Shown here: positions 24,885 through 48,766 of the stretch, in pieces
Layout of the letters: every line of letters begins with the position of its first letter
Numbering within the stretch: position 1 is the first letter of the stretch
NCBI GenBank assembly: GCA_030248135.1
Contig: JASANC010001134.1
Coordinates: forward strand, 62,001-126,000
Direction of reading: 5' to 3'
DNA length: 64,000 bases
Source: Theristus sp. LFF4_11
Lineage: Eukaryota > Nematoda > Chromadorea > Monhysterida > Xyalidae
The notes under the pieces: generated by a model
Told to the model about the DNA's origin: nothing
Databases searched by the model: none
What the model saw: the letters and a program-made list of their open reading frames with translations, nothing else
Translations under genes and position numbers: made by a program

Positions 24885-27800
24885 TTATTGTTGAATTGAT
24901 GTAGGAACATGTACATGTGGGTTTTGGTCAAAATTTGTCGAAACAAGAAATTTATTAGAGACAAAACGGATTTTTTTATAATAGATGAGATTATTCGCAA
25001 CAATAAGAAATTTTTGTTTTAGTTAATTTGACAATTCAGCTATACTTCCACATAACCGCAGCACAATCAAATATGAAGAATTTCAAAAAGACACCAGTGA
25101 TGTCTTCATTTCACACATATAAATTTTTACCATTCGCGCGCATGTACCATTCCGCTCACTGTATTTCACCACCGCAGTTTCAAGAAAGACCATATTTGTA
25201 CAAATGCGTTAAAAGATACGTGAAAAGATAATCGATTTGCTAGTAACATATCTGATGTGTCTGGCGCCGCATGCAAAAAAATTCGATTTTGCTGCGTCAA
25301 CAGTAGAAACCCGTTGACAACCTTGACCTGTGTGTATTATTTGTTTGGCAGCACTGCACACACTGAAGACATATATCAAAAAATCTTTCTACAGTACTGA
25401 CACACTTGACACATGCACGTGTGGTTTTTTCAATCAAACTCATTATGCAATAACCGTACAGGCGATTTTGATGTACTTGCACGTTGCACGCTTATCACAG
25501 ACACGTAGAGTTAGAGTATTGTATAACTGATAACTAATCGCTTTTTTAAGGAATGAGTTTGACTTTTTGTTCGAACATGTGCATGTACTAATTAATGTGC
25601 AGGAAATATAATCGCAACTTTCACGTTTTATAATACACTCTATAACATCTTGTAGCTCACAATATTACCAACACAGAATTTTCATGTAAAATGAGGTGTC
25701 ATGAATACAGAACTGTGGTTTTTACCCAGGTTGTTGTTAATATACATGTACAGTTTTTCCCACATGAATGTCATTTTGATTGTTTTGTTTATTGCTTTGT
25801 GGGAAAGTTTTTACAAGTGAATGTAGTATTGATTTGCTATAAGCGGCGAACCAATGACAGAATGAAACGAAAGAAAAAGTCAAATTAGCGCGAGTTGGAA
25901 AAATTAAATCATCATTCAGTTCGCTTTTTGAAATGCATACTTTTGACAACTCATACTGTACTTGTACATGTACGTTTCATCACGATACTAATTTGCAATT
26001 TGATGCAAATTGATTATCACCATTAAAGAACAGCTCGCTTCAACAAAATTTAATAAAAATTAAGCCGGTTCAAAACAGCGACACGCCCTCGGACCACCAT
26101 GGACATACCGGTTGTGTTGAACTTGTGGTGAAGGTTATGCGTGTGTGTGTCTCACAGTTAAATATTAATCTGTTTTATTTTTAAATTTTGACATGTTCTT
26201 CAATAAAAATCAAAAGCTGATAGGCTCAACCAGGAAAAAAACAACAACTACCGTAATCCAACAACCTGCATACACAAAAGGTACACAAAAAGGCGGCTGC
26301 TTAAACGTGCCATTACAGATTCACTTTATTGACTTTGAAATTTGAGAATATTGGAAAAGTAACGAAGGCCGTTGAAGTAAAAAGATATATATGACCAAAA
26401 TTTTTTTTAGATTGCCAGCCAATCAACGATTACGAAAATCGATTTCTCAACACATGCATACTGAATTGCATGCACACGTTTTGATGAGAAATAAGTTTGA
26501 TCTTTTCAATTGCCATGGTCATAAAGATTTAGTAAATTTCATTTCCATCTCCAACGACCCCAACCACTGAATAAACATCGTGTGTCCGTTGTTATGAAAC
26601 AACAACAAAATTAAGACACTCTCTCGCACCTCGCCTCGTACATGTACATAATGTGTTTTTTGTGGCACACAAGTATGATATTTTGTTAAAAGGTGCAAAA
26701 ACAGACAACGTTAAAATCAATGAAAAAACACACACCGGGCGTTGTTGCAGACCTGCGCGTTAGTTTAGGTTAACTTAAAGTTCAGCGTGGTTTGATTTGA
26801 TGATCACCAGTTCCAATGGCATAATTAGTTTTCTGCGTTTTTCTGCGTCTTCATGTTTTTTGACGAATGCCTCCCGAATACGCAATACAATGCGTAACAG
26901 TGCTTTTGCGTTCCGTTGCATTCATCATGCGGCAGTGTTTCCTCTTCCTATTGTTCGTGAATAACGTTTGCAATGTTATGTACCTTTGAGAAATTTACGA
27001 ACACAAGATTGAAAGAACTTTTTTCATTCCATTTGAGTTGTTTCAATACGTGCTCTGCAGTTCTTTAATGTTGAGAAGTTTGTTTGTTAATACGAAATTC
27101 AGGCCATCAAATTACGTGACGCAATTCCAAGTTCGTTTGTTACTTACTGTTGGTGTTGGTGTTACTGTTGCTCTAAAGGTACATTATTGTGCGTGGAATT
27201 CCCTTTTGATGTGGGAACGGCTCTACGTGTGATTTCAAGAAAAAAACTTTGCCCGTTTTTTAAACAAAACTTCTCGGCTGGTTTACAAAGAAAACTGAAC
27301 ACATGAACAGCACATGGCGATGTTGCGTCTACGGAGCGTCCGTATTCTGAGCTCTTTTCGTTGCACTCAAAGGTGGCAGGAATTTTGTTGTTTTGTCTCT
27401 GATGGCAAAATATCACGCTCAATGTGAAACATGGAGCTTTGACACGTTTGTGTAATCATATCAGCTTGATTCGTAATCTATGTTGTCCGGACCTACCGTA
27501 ATCGACCAAAAAATACAGATTCTGTTCATTCCACAAGATGAAACCGAAAACAATAGTTTGCTGACGCGCGTTTTCTCTGGCTGATCAAGTAATCTGATCA
27601 AGTGAATCATGTTTTCCGATCCAGAGTGCGATGTGCACAGCAGAGCAGGGTTCCTACTTATTTCGCTGTTTTTTTATAATTTTATATTTGCACGTTCTTA
27701 ATCGAAAAAAAGACAACTGTTGCAGCAAACACTAACTGTATACGAACGAAGGCGCACTGAACGCCTGCAGATTTCAGATTCAGCCTGCAGAAACACCCTG

Positions 27801-28026
27801 TACATTCAACTTCGTATAGCCATAAGAAAACCGAGCGTTCTGCCGTTGAACTGTGCTTCGCATGCCATTTATCAACTGATCTGGATAGTCCAGTGACTGT
27901 GAAAAGTTCAACATCGAAAGTGCGCCGGGCGTCGCCGTGAAGTGCAGTTATCAGCGGAATTTTTCCGAAGCCAGGGGAACACATTATCAGAACCAAATAA
28001 AAAATTATTGCAAAAAATCATCGAAA
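24885..28026. other. Spacer, nothing supported
   Basis: AT-rich, without exon-like blocks or clear repeats. The last 300 bases are moderately GC-rich and may be the promoter and 5' leader of the low-complexity frame at 28,027. Confidence 0.45.
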
Positions 28027-28662
28027 ATGTCAAGCAGTGCGGCCAGCTCAACGGCAACCTTAAGAGAGGCCGACAACAGCAACACCGCTGGAGCGATGGA
28101 GCATGCAGTGCAGACAACGTCTACGTTAGCAGCGTCAACATCAACATTCCAAACACAACAACAACAACAACATACCGGTAGCATCCAGATCACCACCGGC
28201 GCCATGCACCAGCCTGATCATTCTTCCACTTCATCACCGTCATCCAGTGTTCACCACTCTCGTGACGTCATCATTAACACGAACGCCGCCAATAATTCCA
28301 TCCATCATCCCAGCCATCATCATCAACATCAACATCAACATCACCCAGGCAAACATCAACCGACCACCGTGCACACCGTGAATCCGGCGTGGAGCAGCGC
28401 GTCAGGCGAGAACAGCTCCACGAACAACTCGTCGTCGTCGCCGAACACCTTCTCGTCCGCGTCCTCTGAGCGGTACGCCGAAGAGCTCGAGGAGGAGGAG
28501 GAGGAGGACCAGTGCAGTCGGAGTACCGAGTCGAATCTGTCGACGCCGCCGTCGTCGGAGGAGTTGCTGGGGTGCTCGCGTCACCAGCAGAACGTCCATC
28601 ACCACCAGCCGCTCATCGACACGGTGCGCCGCCTGTTGAACGGTTTTTTTAGTTTTTTTTGA
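28027..28662 (+). CDS. Low-complexity Ser/His/Gln-rich open frame (putative exon)
   Basis: An ATG at 28,027 in good context (GAAAATG) opens 211 codons rich in Ser, Thr, Asn, His and Gln: a QTQQQQQ run, a His/Gln run (SHHHQHQHQHH), a Ser/Asn block and an acidic tract EELEEEEEED, then PPSSEELLGC and a more ordinary segment LIDTVRRLLNG. Base composition turns GC-rich toward the 3' part, as in true exons. Such composition is common in transcription regulators but no domain is present. The frame runs into a stop right after LNG, so a splice donor probably lies just before it. A possible GT after LIDT would join in phase to the synthase first exon (31,205), but the donor is weak. It could be a separate gene truncated by the repeats downstream or an alternative upstream exon. 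Confidence 0.4.
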   Translation: MSSSAASSTATLREADNSNTAGAMEHAVQTTSTLAASTSTFQTQQQQQHTGSIQITTGAMHQPDHSSTSSPSSSVHHSRDVIINTNAANNSIHHPSHHHQHQHQHHPGKHQPTTVHTVNPAWSSASGENSSTNNSSSSPNTFSSASSERYAEELEEEEEEDQCSRSTESNLSTPPSSEELLGCSRHQQNVHHHQPLIDTVRRLLNGFFSFF

Positions 28663-29768
28663 AATGCCGTCTGCTGGGGACAATGTCATTGTCACTCAGA
28701 CCAGGACCCGCTCTATTGTGTCTGAAATCTGTCCATTTTGTAGTTTGTCGCTAAAGGCCAGGACCACCGAGAAAATTTCAGTGTGTCGGTTTATCCGTCA
28801 TGATAATACAGTGTGAGTCAAAAAAAAGGTTCCAATTCTAAAATGCTCTCACTGGCGTGTGCTGAGGTGTTTAGAGCTGAAAATTGGAACACTATTAGAA
28901 AACAGTTGGAGGTTTTTCTGACTATTTTTTCCTCACGGTATGTTGCCCCTATCACTCACTACAGCAGAATATCTGAAAAACAAGAAAAATCGACAAATGT
29001 GGAGAAATACAGAGGGTTGATTTAGCTGTAGCAAGAACCTCATGGCTTAAAATTTGGAACACTGTTAGAACACTTTGAGAGCTTTTTTGTGATTAAAAAT
29101 TTTTTGGTTTACACGTTTCAGTTTATTTTTACAGTGTAATTTTCAAAAAAATAGCGATTTTTGACGAAAAACAACGGTCGCCCATAATCTCACTGTTTAT
29201 CATTGCTCATACCGACTTGTGAACTGATGTATCGCCACGCGGTGTAAAATAGAATTTTGTACAAAATTGGCGAACCACTGTAGATAACTTATTCGCATGT
29301 TCCCACCAATTGGCAGACCAGACTCGCTTTTCTGCCGTCCACTTAACCATGATGGCCGCAACGACTGAAAATGGAATTGCATTTTTCACTGCAGAAAACA
29401 ATCAATCTGCTATGGTGAAAAAAGCAGAGTGGCAAATTGTGTGAATTAAAAAAGAAAAACATTTCGCATTTGAAAAGAGAAATTCGCATCTGTTCTGAGC
29501 AGAACCGCTCACGCACCCTAGAAGATTCGAAGTGAAACATCAGCTTGCTCAAAGACTGTTCAAATGCCATTGAGCATTCGGCATTTCCAAGCTGTTGTGT
29601 GTGCGTATTGTTTTTTTCATCTTTTTTGTGTTGCGAACACTCGGGTTATCACCAACGTTCATCATTTGGTCTTTGTAACAGCTAAATTAATTCTCTGCAT
29701 TTCACCACATTTGTCGATTTTTCATGTTTTTCAGATATTCTGCTGTAGTGAGTGATAGGGGCAACGGC

Positions 29769-29895
29769 AGTAGGAGAACTGGTACCCGGAGAACTGGTCA
29801 CCGGAGAACTGGTACCCGGAGAACTGGTCACGCGGAGAACTGGTACCCTCTGGTTTGCGCGTGCGGAGAACTGGTCACCGGAGAACTGGTACCAC
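29769..29895. repeat. Minisatellite array, left (GGAGAACTGGT unit)
   Basis: Seven units of about 15 bases built on GGAGAACTGGTACCC and GGAGAACTGGTCACC in near alternation, with one longer spacer. The same array occurs inverted at 30,668-30,778 on the other side of the internal MITE. Confidence 0.85.
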
Positions 29896-29991
29896 CTCCA
29901 AAAGTTATTTATCCACACTCCACCCTGAATTTAATTAACCATATTTTTTTCATATATTTAAAATTGAAAAAAATAATAAATAATTAAAGTA

Positions 29992-30541
29992 CAGGGTTGG
30001 TCAAAAAACTACCGAACTTCAAACTACTTAAATTTTGAAAATTTCATAGTGTTTAGGTTTGCATTTTTTAATTTTTATTGAATTGAAGATATTGCTGTTG
30101 CAGACATTATATTGAAACAATTGGATGCACTGCAAGCAAACTGGTAATGAAGTTTTCAAGAAAATATGTAAGACGGTGTGACGGTGTGTGAAAGATTGAC
30201 GCAGAATTTGACTGCACCAGAAAGTGGTAATCAGCTTTCGCTTTCGGTATTGGATGGGTGCTTCCGTTGAAATCCGTGGTTCTCACATTGAGCAACTGAG
30301 CCAAAATCAGATGCAGACTACCACCGGTAATTCCAATACACAATAGGAAAAAGTGTAGACCTTCTCGAAAAAAATCTGCGTAATTATGTGAACATTTATT
30401 CAGAATAAATAACAAGCCAAAAAATGAAAATTGTGAAGTTTCCATATGTTTCCATCTGCAATGTTTCCATATTTCAGGCTCATACCTCAAACCAAACGCG
30501 AGATAGAGCCACCCTAGTAGTATATTTTTTGGCCCACCCCG
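29992..30541. mobile_element. 550-base mariner-like MITE nested in the composite
   Basis: Ends CAGGGTTGGTCAAAAAACTA and TTTTTTGGCCCACCCCG are imperfect inverses, flanked by TA at 29,990-29,991 and 30,542-30,543. A 127-codon minus-strand frame inside has no recognisable transposase motif. Confidence 0.75.
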
Positions 30542-30667
30542 TACATTTGGAATGAGTCAATTAATATAAAACAAAGTTAGTTTACAAAATGTTTTTATTA
30601 ATCTAAAAACCTTCAACAGTAACAGACAAAGGTAGTGAAACACTCTGAGAACACGCGCAACCTGAGA

Positions 30668-30778
30668 GGGTACCACCAGTTCTCCGGTGACCAGTTCTCC
30701 GGGTACCAGTTCTCCGCGTGCGTTTGTGAGAGGGTACCAGTTCTCCGGTGACCAGTTCCCGGGTACCAGTTCTCCGCC
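30668..30778. repeat. Minisatellite array, right (inverted)
   Basis: Six units of ACCAGTTCTCCGGGTACC / ACCAGTTCTCCGGTGACC type, the inverse of the array at 29,769-29,895. One unit has lost two bases (ACCAGTTCCCGGG). Confidence 0.85.
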
Positions 30779-31207
30779 ACCCAGGGGCAACATACCGTGA
30801 AAAAAAAAATAGTCAGAAAAACCTCCAACTGTTTTCTAATAGTGTTCCAATTTTCAGCTCTAAACACCGCAGCACACGCCAGTGAGAGCATTTTAGAATT
30901 GGAACCTTTTTTTGGTTCACCCTGTATTTGTGCAAAAGTGATCTTTTCATGGGACACAAACAAAGTCGCGAGACAAGAGACGCACGACGACAGGCGTCAC
31001 GCAAAAGTGCCATAATTCACCATGCAGCATATGTACATGTATCCGTGGAACACGCATGCTCTATTTATGTGACGCTGAAACAAAACTCCATTTCTGTCTT
31101 TTTGAAAATGACACATTAACTTGCAAGCTGTCGCGTTGGAATTCAGACCACAAAACTCAAAAGCTAAAGTCTTTCATTCAACCGTTTCCTTTCCATTTTT
31201 CCAGTCC

Positions 31208-44243
<13,036 letters not shown>

Positions 44244-45623
44244 TGATTGAGCCTTTTTACGTTTCCTGTTTGTTTTGTGCATTTTGGAAAAATTCTTTAA
44301 CAGACACAAATTTTCCATTTTAGTTGTCATTACATTTTTAGCAGATGTTTTATTGTTGGTCAGAGACTTTTTATTGTGCACTTTTCCAGCTACAGTTACA
44401 GGTTGAAAATATTTGTTTTATTTGTTTCTTTGAGTTGAATTATTTACATTTTGTTTTTTTGTTTTGCGGCTTCGCAGATTTGTTAAAACACATTCAAAAG
44501 CAATTATCTATTTATGGCACTGTGTTAGGCACATTTTAGAACTTCAATTTCACGTTTATATGATTTTAAAAATTGCTTTGAAGTTTCAGCACGCTTATCA
44601 CAAGCACTTTTTAAATCTTGTTTGATTGATTTGATTTGCATTTCAAATGTGTCAATCAAAGTGTCTTACAGTGTCAGAAACTGTGTTTTTGTAAAACATT
44701 GTGTGTATTCAATCTGAAATGTTTGTTTATTATTTTCCATTTATTAGTTTATGTGTTGCGAATCGGTGCCGTGAAAATGTTTCAAACCATTGCTTTCAAA
44801 TTTGTTTGAATGTCAGTTTTTGAGCTGCTACATTTTGATTTAGTTTCGCATTCGCATTTTCGCATTCTTTCTGAGCAATTTGCCCAATTTTCGGTTTTCT
44901 TCAGAGAAATTTTGAAAGGAACAGTTGAAAATTTTAACAACACATGACGTACGTAGAAATGTAGTACTTTGATGTTCTGACCTTTAAAGTTTGAAAGGAA
45001 AAATTTCTTCAGTGAGTTCCATGATTCATCGCGTCCATAACATACTTCCCTTGTGTTTGTATTTTATACGCCACATGACCACGATTGAACTGTAAACATC
45101 TGCTGATAAAAACGATTTCAATAAAAAAATGCCACACGGAAGCCACCGTGTTGTTTGTCTGACAAGTTTAAATGAATGACAGTCTGTGGATGATGAGACA
45201 TCAAATGTATCTATACATACTTTGATGATGATACGTGTATCGCCACAACGCCGGTTGCTAACGCACGGACGAGCAAACATTGGCATGGAATCATGAATGA
45301 TAAATAACCACCGCAGTCGGACTGCTTTATTGAAATTACCGTTCCTCGTCTGATGTGTTTAGAACAATAGAAAACACGTGCGAATAAAAACTGAGTGGTA
45401 CCTTTAAAACTATGCGACACTGGTGGTACTGTTTTAGTATGATTGATTGGACAATAAAATTTGATGCAACTTTTCATGCACACGCATCAACCAACTTCGC
45501 GACTGAGTGATGCGATGAACGAAAAACAAAGCTCACTATTTCGATCAACCGCGTTCTATGGTTTTATATCCAACACTTTTAGCAGCTCTCGGATGACATA
45601 AAACCTGCACCGCGTCTGAAACC
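44244..45623. other. FASN 3' flank and spacer
   Basis: AT-rich with T-runs and no exon-like block. The first part should contain the FASN 3' UTR; I could not place a poly(A) signal with confidence. An acceptor-like CACTTTTAG at about 45,580 just before the lectin gene's ATG may end a 5' UTR intron or be a trans-splice site. Confidence 0.45.
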
Positions 45624-48535
45624 ATGAACCCGCCGTCCGCAGCACCTTTTTTCTCATTTTTTCTCTTTTGTGCGCTGGTCGAGTTTGGCGATGCTGCCGA
45701 TGTCAACAAAACATGTAAGAAGATCTGTAACTGAAACTCACAGGAATAAAGAACTTTGTGCGACAAATTGAGCCAGGGGTACCGTACACCGCGGTATATT
45801 ATGTGGGCGAAACCGAAATAGAATCGGCGAACTTCATGTGCAGTGATTGATAAGATAATATGCATTTTTGTAAGCCTAAAACAACAGTGAACAAAACATT
45901 GACCGCTAACAGACGACTGCGCCGCGGAATCCGACCGTTCCGAGGTCAGTGGCGAGCCGATGCAAGTGGACGGCGCTTGTCTGTTCGCGTTGGGCGGCAC
46001 GGCGGCCGACTTCGATGAGGCCAGCGCAAAGTGCGCCTCCGTTGGCGGCTTTCTCGCAGTGCCGGACTCGCAAACGAAAGTGGACGCGTTGTATCGACTG
46101 AACAGACGCGCCACCGCGGTAGAATCTGGTTTTTTTTCGCTGGGTTTTTTGGCTGCTGAACTTTTTAATGAATCTTAGGAAGAGAATCGCCCCGTGTGAC
46201 ACTGAACTGATCGAACATTGCGCTCAAGAAATGACGTTTTTCGGCAAATGGTATACCATGTTTGTTTAAACCTGTCACTTTTTTGCAGAATACAAATTTT
46301 GGAAAAAAAAGAAACGAACAAATGGGAGTTAAAAGAAAACATATTTAGCCACAAGGGGGGTGTTTAATTTCATATAAACCCGATTGTTACTAATTCAACC
46401 CGATTATTACTGCACACTCTGTATTCTGCGAAAAAAAGTGACAGGTTTAAAGAAACATACCATAGCCAGCATCCGATGCGTTCTCGCCAAATCACGCCAA
46501 CGCAGCGGCTGTGGACGAAACAGACGAGAAAAGCAATCAGTTGGAATAATAATGAAACGCACGAAAAGAATTGTTTTCAAAAACAGTTTCATTGTTCTAG
46601 AACACCGGGATGTTTTGCCACCTCGGCGTTTACCAACGTGCTGGCTCAACGGAGCCAAAAGGCGACTGGCTCAGCGTGCACGGCACCAACGTCACCTCAA
46701 TCGTCAACAGCAATTTCCATCCGAGTCAACCAGATAATTACAACTGGGGTGGTGCCGCGTCAGAAGGAGAAGATTGCGTTGACTTGACACCATTAGGTTG
46801 GTCGAGCGATGGACTGAACGATGGCTGGTGCAGGATGGAAAAGAGGCTCATCTGTGAAAAAAGTTAGTTTCTCGCGGTTCTTTATCGTTTCTTTTTCATC
46901 CATTACAAAAAAACGTTCACTTTCCAGGTAAATAACTGATGCTTTAGCGATTTGAAAAATTCTTATCTATTTGTAGAAATTGCTGCACCACAAGTTGAGG
47001 GTAAGTCAGTCCACCATTCTCATTGCTGGATTTTTTTTGTGATTTACTGCTTCTTTTCTTGCATTCGTTTCTCCATTATTTTTCCACCATTTGCTCCCTT
47101 GAGCGAACTTCATCGACCCGTTGAGCGTCGAGTGCACGCAGTGGAACGGCGTCCTGCTGGGCAGCAGTTGCTATTTCGTGCCGCCGCCGAGTGCGCCCGT
47201 GACCGAGTGGCACCTGTGTTGGCATCAGTTGCGGCCGTTTGGCGCGCGCCCGGCACGCGTCTACACGAACGAAATACTGATGCGACTGCAGGCGGTGCTC
47301 GCACGCTCGGACAAAACGGCTCGTCTTTATAACTGAACTGTTTGCATTTTTGTTTTTCATTTTCCGATGATTTCCACTTCATGGAACTCTCGAACGTCAC
47401 AGATCAATTTCAAACGGTCAATCATTGAGACAATTTCATTGAATCACATGATGGCGAAACCTGTTACACATTTCTGAAACTGGCGGATTGTGAAAGAGTC
47501 AATGTTTCGGGACATTTTTTACTTTGATCAATTTTTGTTGACCGAAATGTTGACTTCCCTCATTCTTAGTGTCTGCACGAAAACTGGTGCGGGGTGGCGA
47601 AGATGATTTTCTTTTTTGAAGTCGGCGGGCGCGCAAAAATCGGTATCTGCTTATAAAAAAATTTTCTGATCATCAAGAACATTTCGCTTTTTTTCATTTT
47701 TCAGTTTTTCTGGACAGCTCTGAAAGCGATCGGACCGGACGCTTTTTGGATGGCAGACGAACAAAGTGCGGACGCAACGGATGGAGCAAACGTGCGCGTG
47801 GACGTGGGCGACAAAAAAAATGCAGCGCTGCAACTGGCGGACGGCTGTCAGGCGCTCGTGGGCTCGAGCTTCATGGGCGGTCCGTGCACGCTGACCACCT
47901 TTGATGCGCAACACGTGGCCTGTCTCGCAGAGAAACGTACGCACGTTGTTTTGAACCTGTCACACAACAAGGTGCATACAGAGCTCGGGCGGCAACGAAA
48001 TGCAAACAGTTATGACGTTGTGCACGTTGCGTTCTGTTGATTACTGTTTACTATCTGTGCTACAATGGTGCTGGCTGACAAATCAACGCATTACGAACAA
48101 TGATTTTTCTGCGCGCATTCTTGCTATAAAATTGCAGGTGCACCATTCCAGAAGTACCGATTCACGGTCGAGAACACGCGCATGGTCGCGTTGCCTGTTG
48201 CCGAAGGTTCGTTCTGTCCAAACAGTAGGTTGAAAATGAATGAGAGCTGATTTTTGCCTTTTTAAACTTCAAATATATTTTTGTTCTGGACAAAAAAATA
48301 ATCGTTGAAATTTCATTCTGACGTTCTAGGAATGTTCCTCGGAAACCAGACAACGCCGGGAGGCTGGCGAGCGTGTGCGCACGAGTGCTTGGTGGTTGAG
48401 GGCTGTCTCAGCTTCAACTTCCACACGACCACTCAACAATGCGAGTTGCTTGCAGCGAAATCCGATGCTGTGTCGGTTGGCTTAGCCGAGTTCGTGGAAG
48501 CGCAAGACTGGCATTACTATGAGAGGATTTGGTGA
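45624..48535 (+). CDS. Secreted C-type lectin-like protein: two CTLDs plus PAN domain
   Basis: Eight-exon model: 45624-45714, 45913-46118, 46601-46862, 46977-47000, 47104-47294, 47705-47936, 48138-48224, 48330-48535; all phases agree and give 432 residues. Residues 1-24 are a signal peptide (FFSFFLFCALVEFGDA). The first CTLD (exons 2-3) starts DGACLFALGG and ends with SQPDNYNWGG, EDCVDL, LNDGWC and LICEK; QPD is the galactose-type calcium-site motif and LND resembles WND. A 24-base exon forms the linker. The second CTLD (exons 5-6) has SSCYFVPPP, FWTALKAIGPDAFW and CLAEK but no EPN/QPD triplet, so it probably does not bind sugar through calcium. Exons 7-8 encode a PAN/apple-like domain (CAHECL, EGCLSFNFH, QQCELL). 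The exon 5 donor is uncertain (47,294 or a GC donor at 47,318). Confidence 0.8.
46253..46466. mobile_element. MITE copy in lectin gene intron 2
   Basis: ATACCATGTTTGTTTAAACC, then TGTCACTTTTTTGCAGAATAC, on the left and its inverse (TATTCTGCGAAAAAAAGTG, ACAGGTTTAAAGAAACATAC) on the right enclose an AT-rich centre. The same inverted pair occurs inside the MITE at 4,326-4,813. It has no coding potential. Confidence 0.65.
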
Positions 48536-48766
48536 ACGGATGAAAAACGGATTTGCATATATTTTGAAAGTTTGACTTTGATTTATGTGTCCTCTTTTTT
48601 CCCATTATTTTATTGACTTTGATGTTGTGTTTGACTTATTTGAGTAATTCACTGTTTGCCCGACATTGCAGTTTAAAAAAGTTCGACAGGTTTGTGATGT
48701 TGTAAGACAACTGGGTTTTGTATTTTTTGCTAGCAAATTGAAAAACAAAAGAGAAATTATAGCCAC

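Larger units (their letters stand above)
28809..30924. mobile_element. Nested palindromic composite element with mariner-like ends
   Basis: Outer arms of about 140 bases (28,809-28,948 and 30,789-30,924) are inverse copies with ends CAGTGTGAGTC / GGTTCACCCTG, flanked by TA on both sides. A second inverted pair lies inside on the left (about 28,942-29,031 and 29,691-29,767). Two inverted minisatellite arrays follow (29,769-29,895 and 30,668-30,778), with a complete 550-base MITE between them. There is no transposase frame. The order is arm A, arm B, spacer, arm B inverse, array, MITE, array inverse, arm A inverse. Confidence 0.75.

Noticed and set aside
30107..30490. 127-codon minus-strand frame inside the nested MITE
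   Set aside because: No DDE/D motif or helix-turn-helix pattern recognised; the element is only 550 bases.
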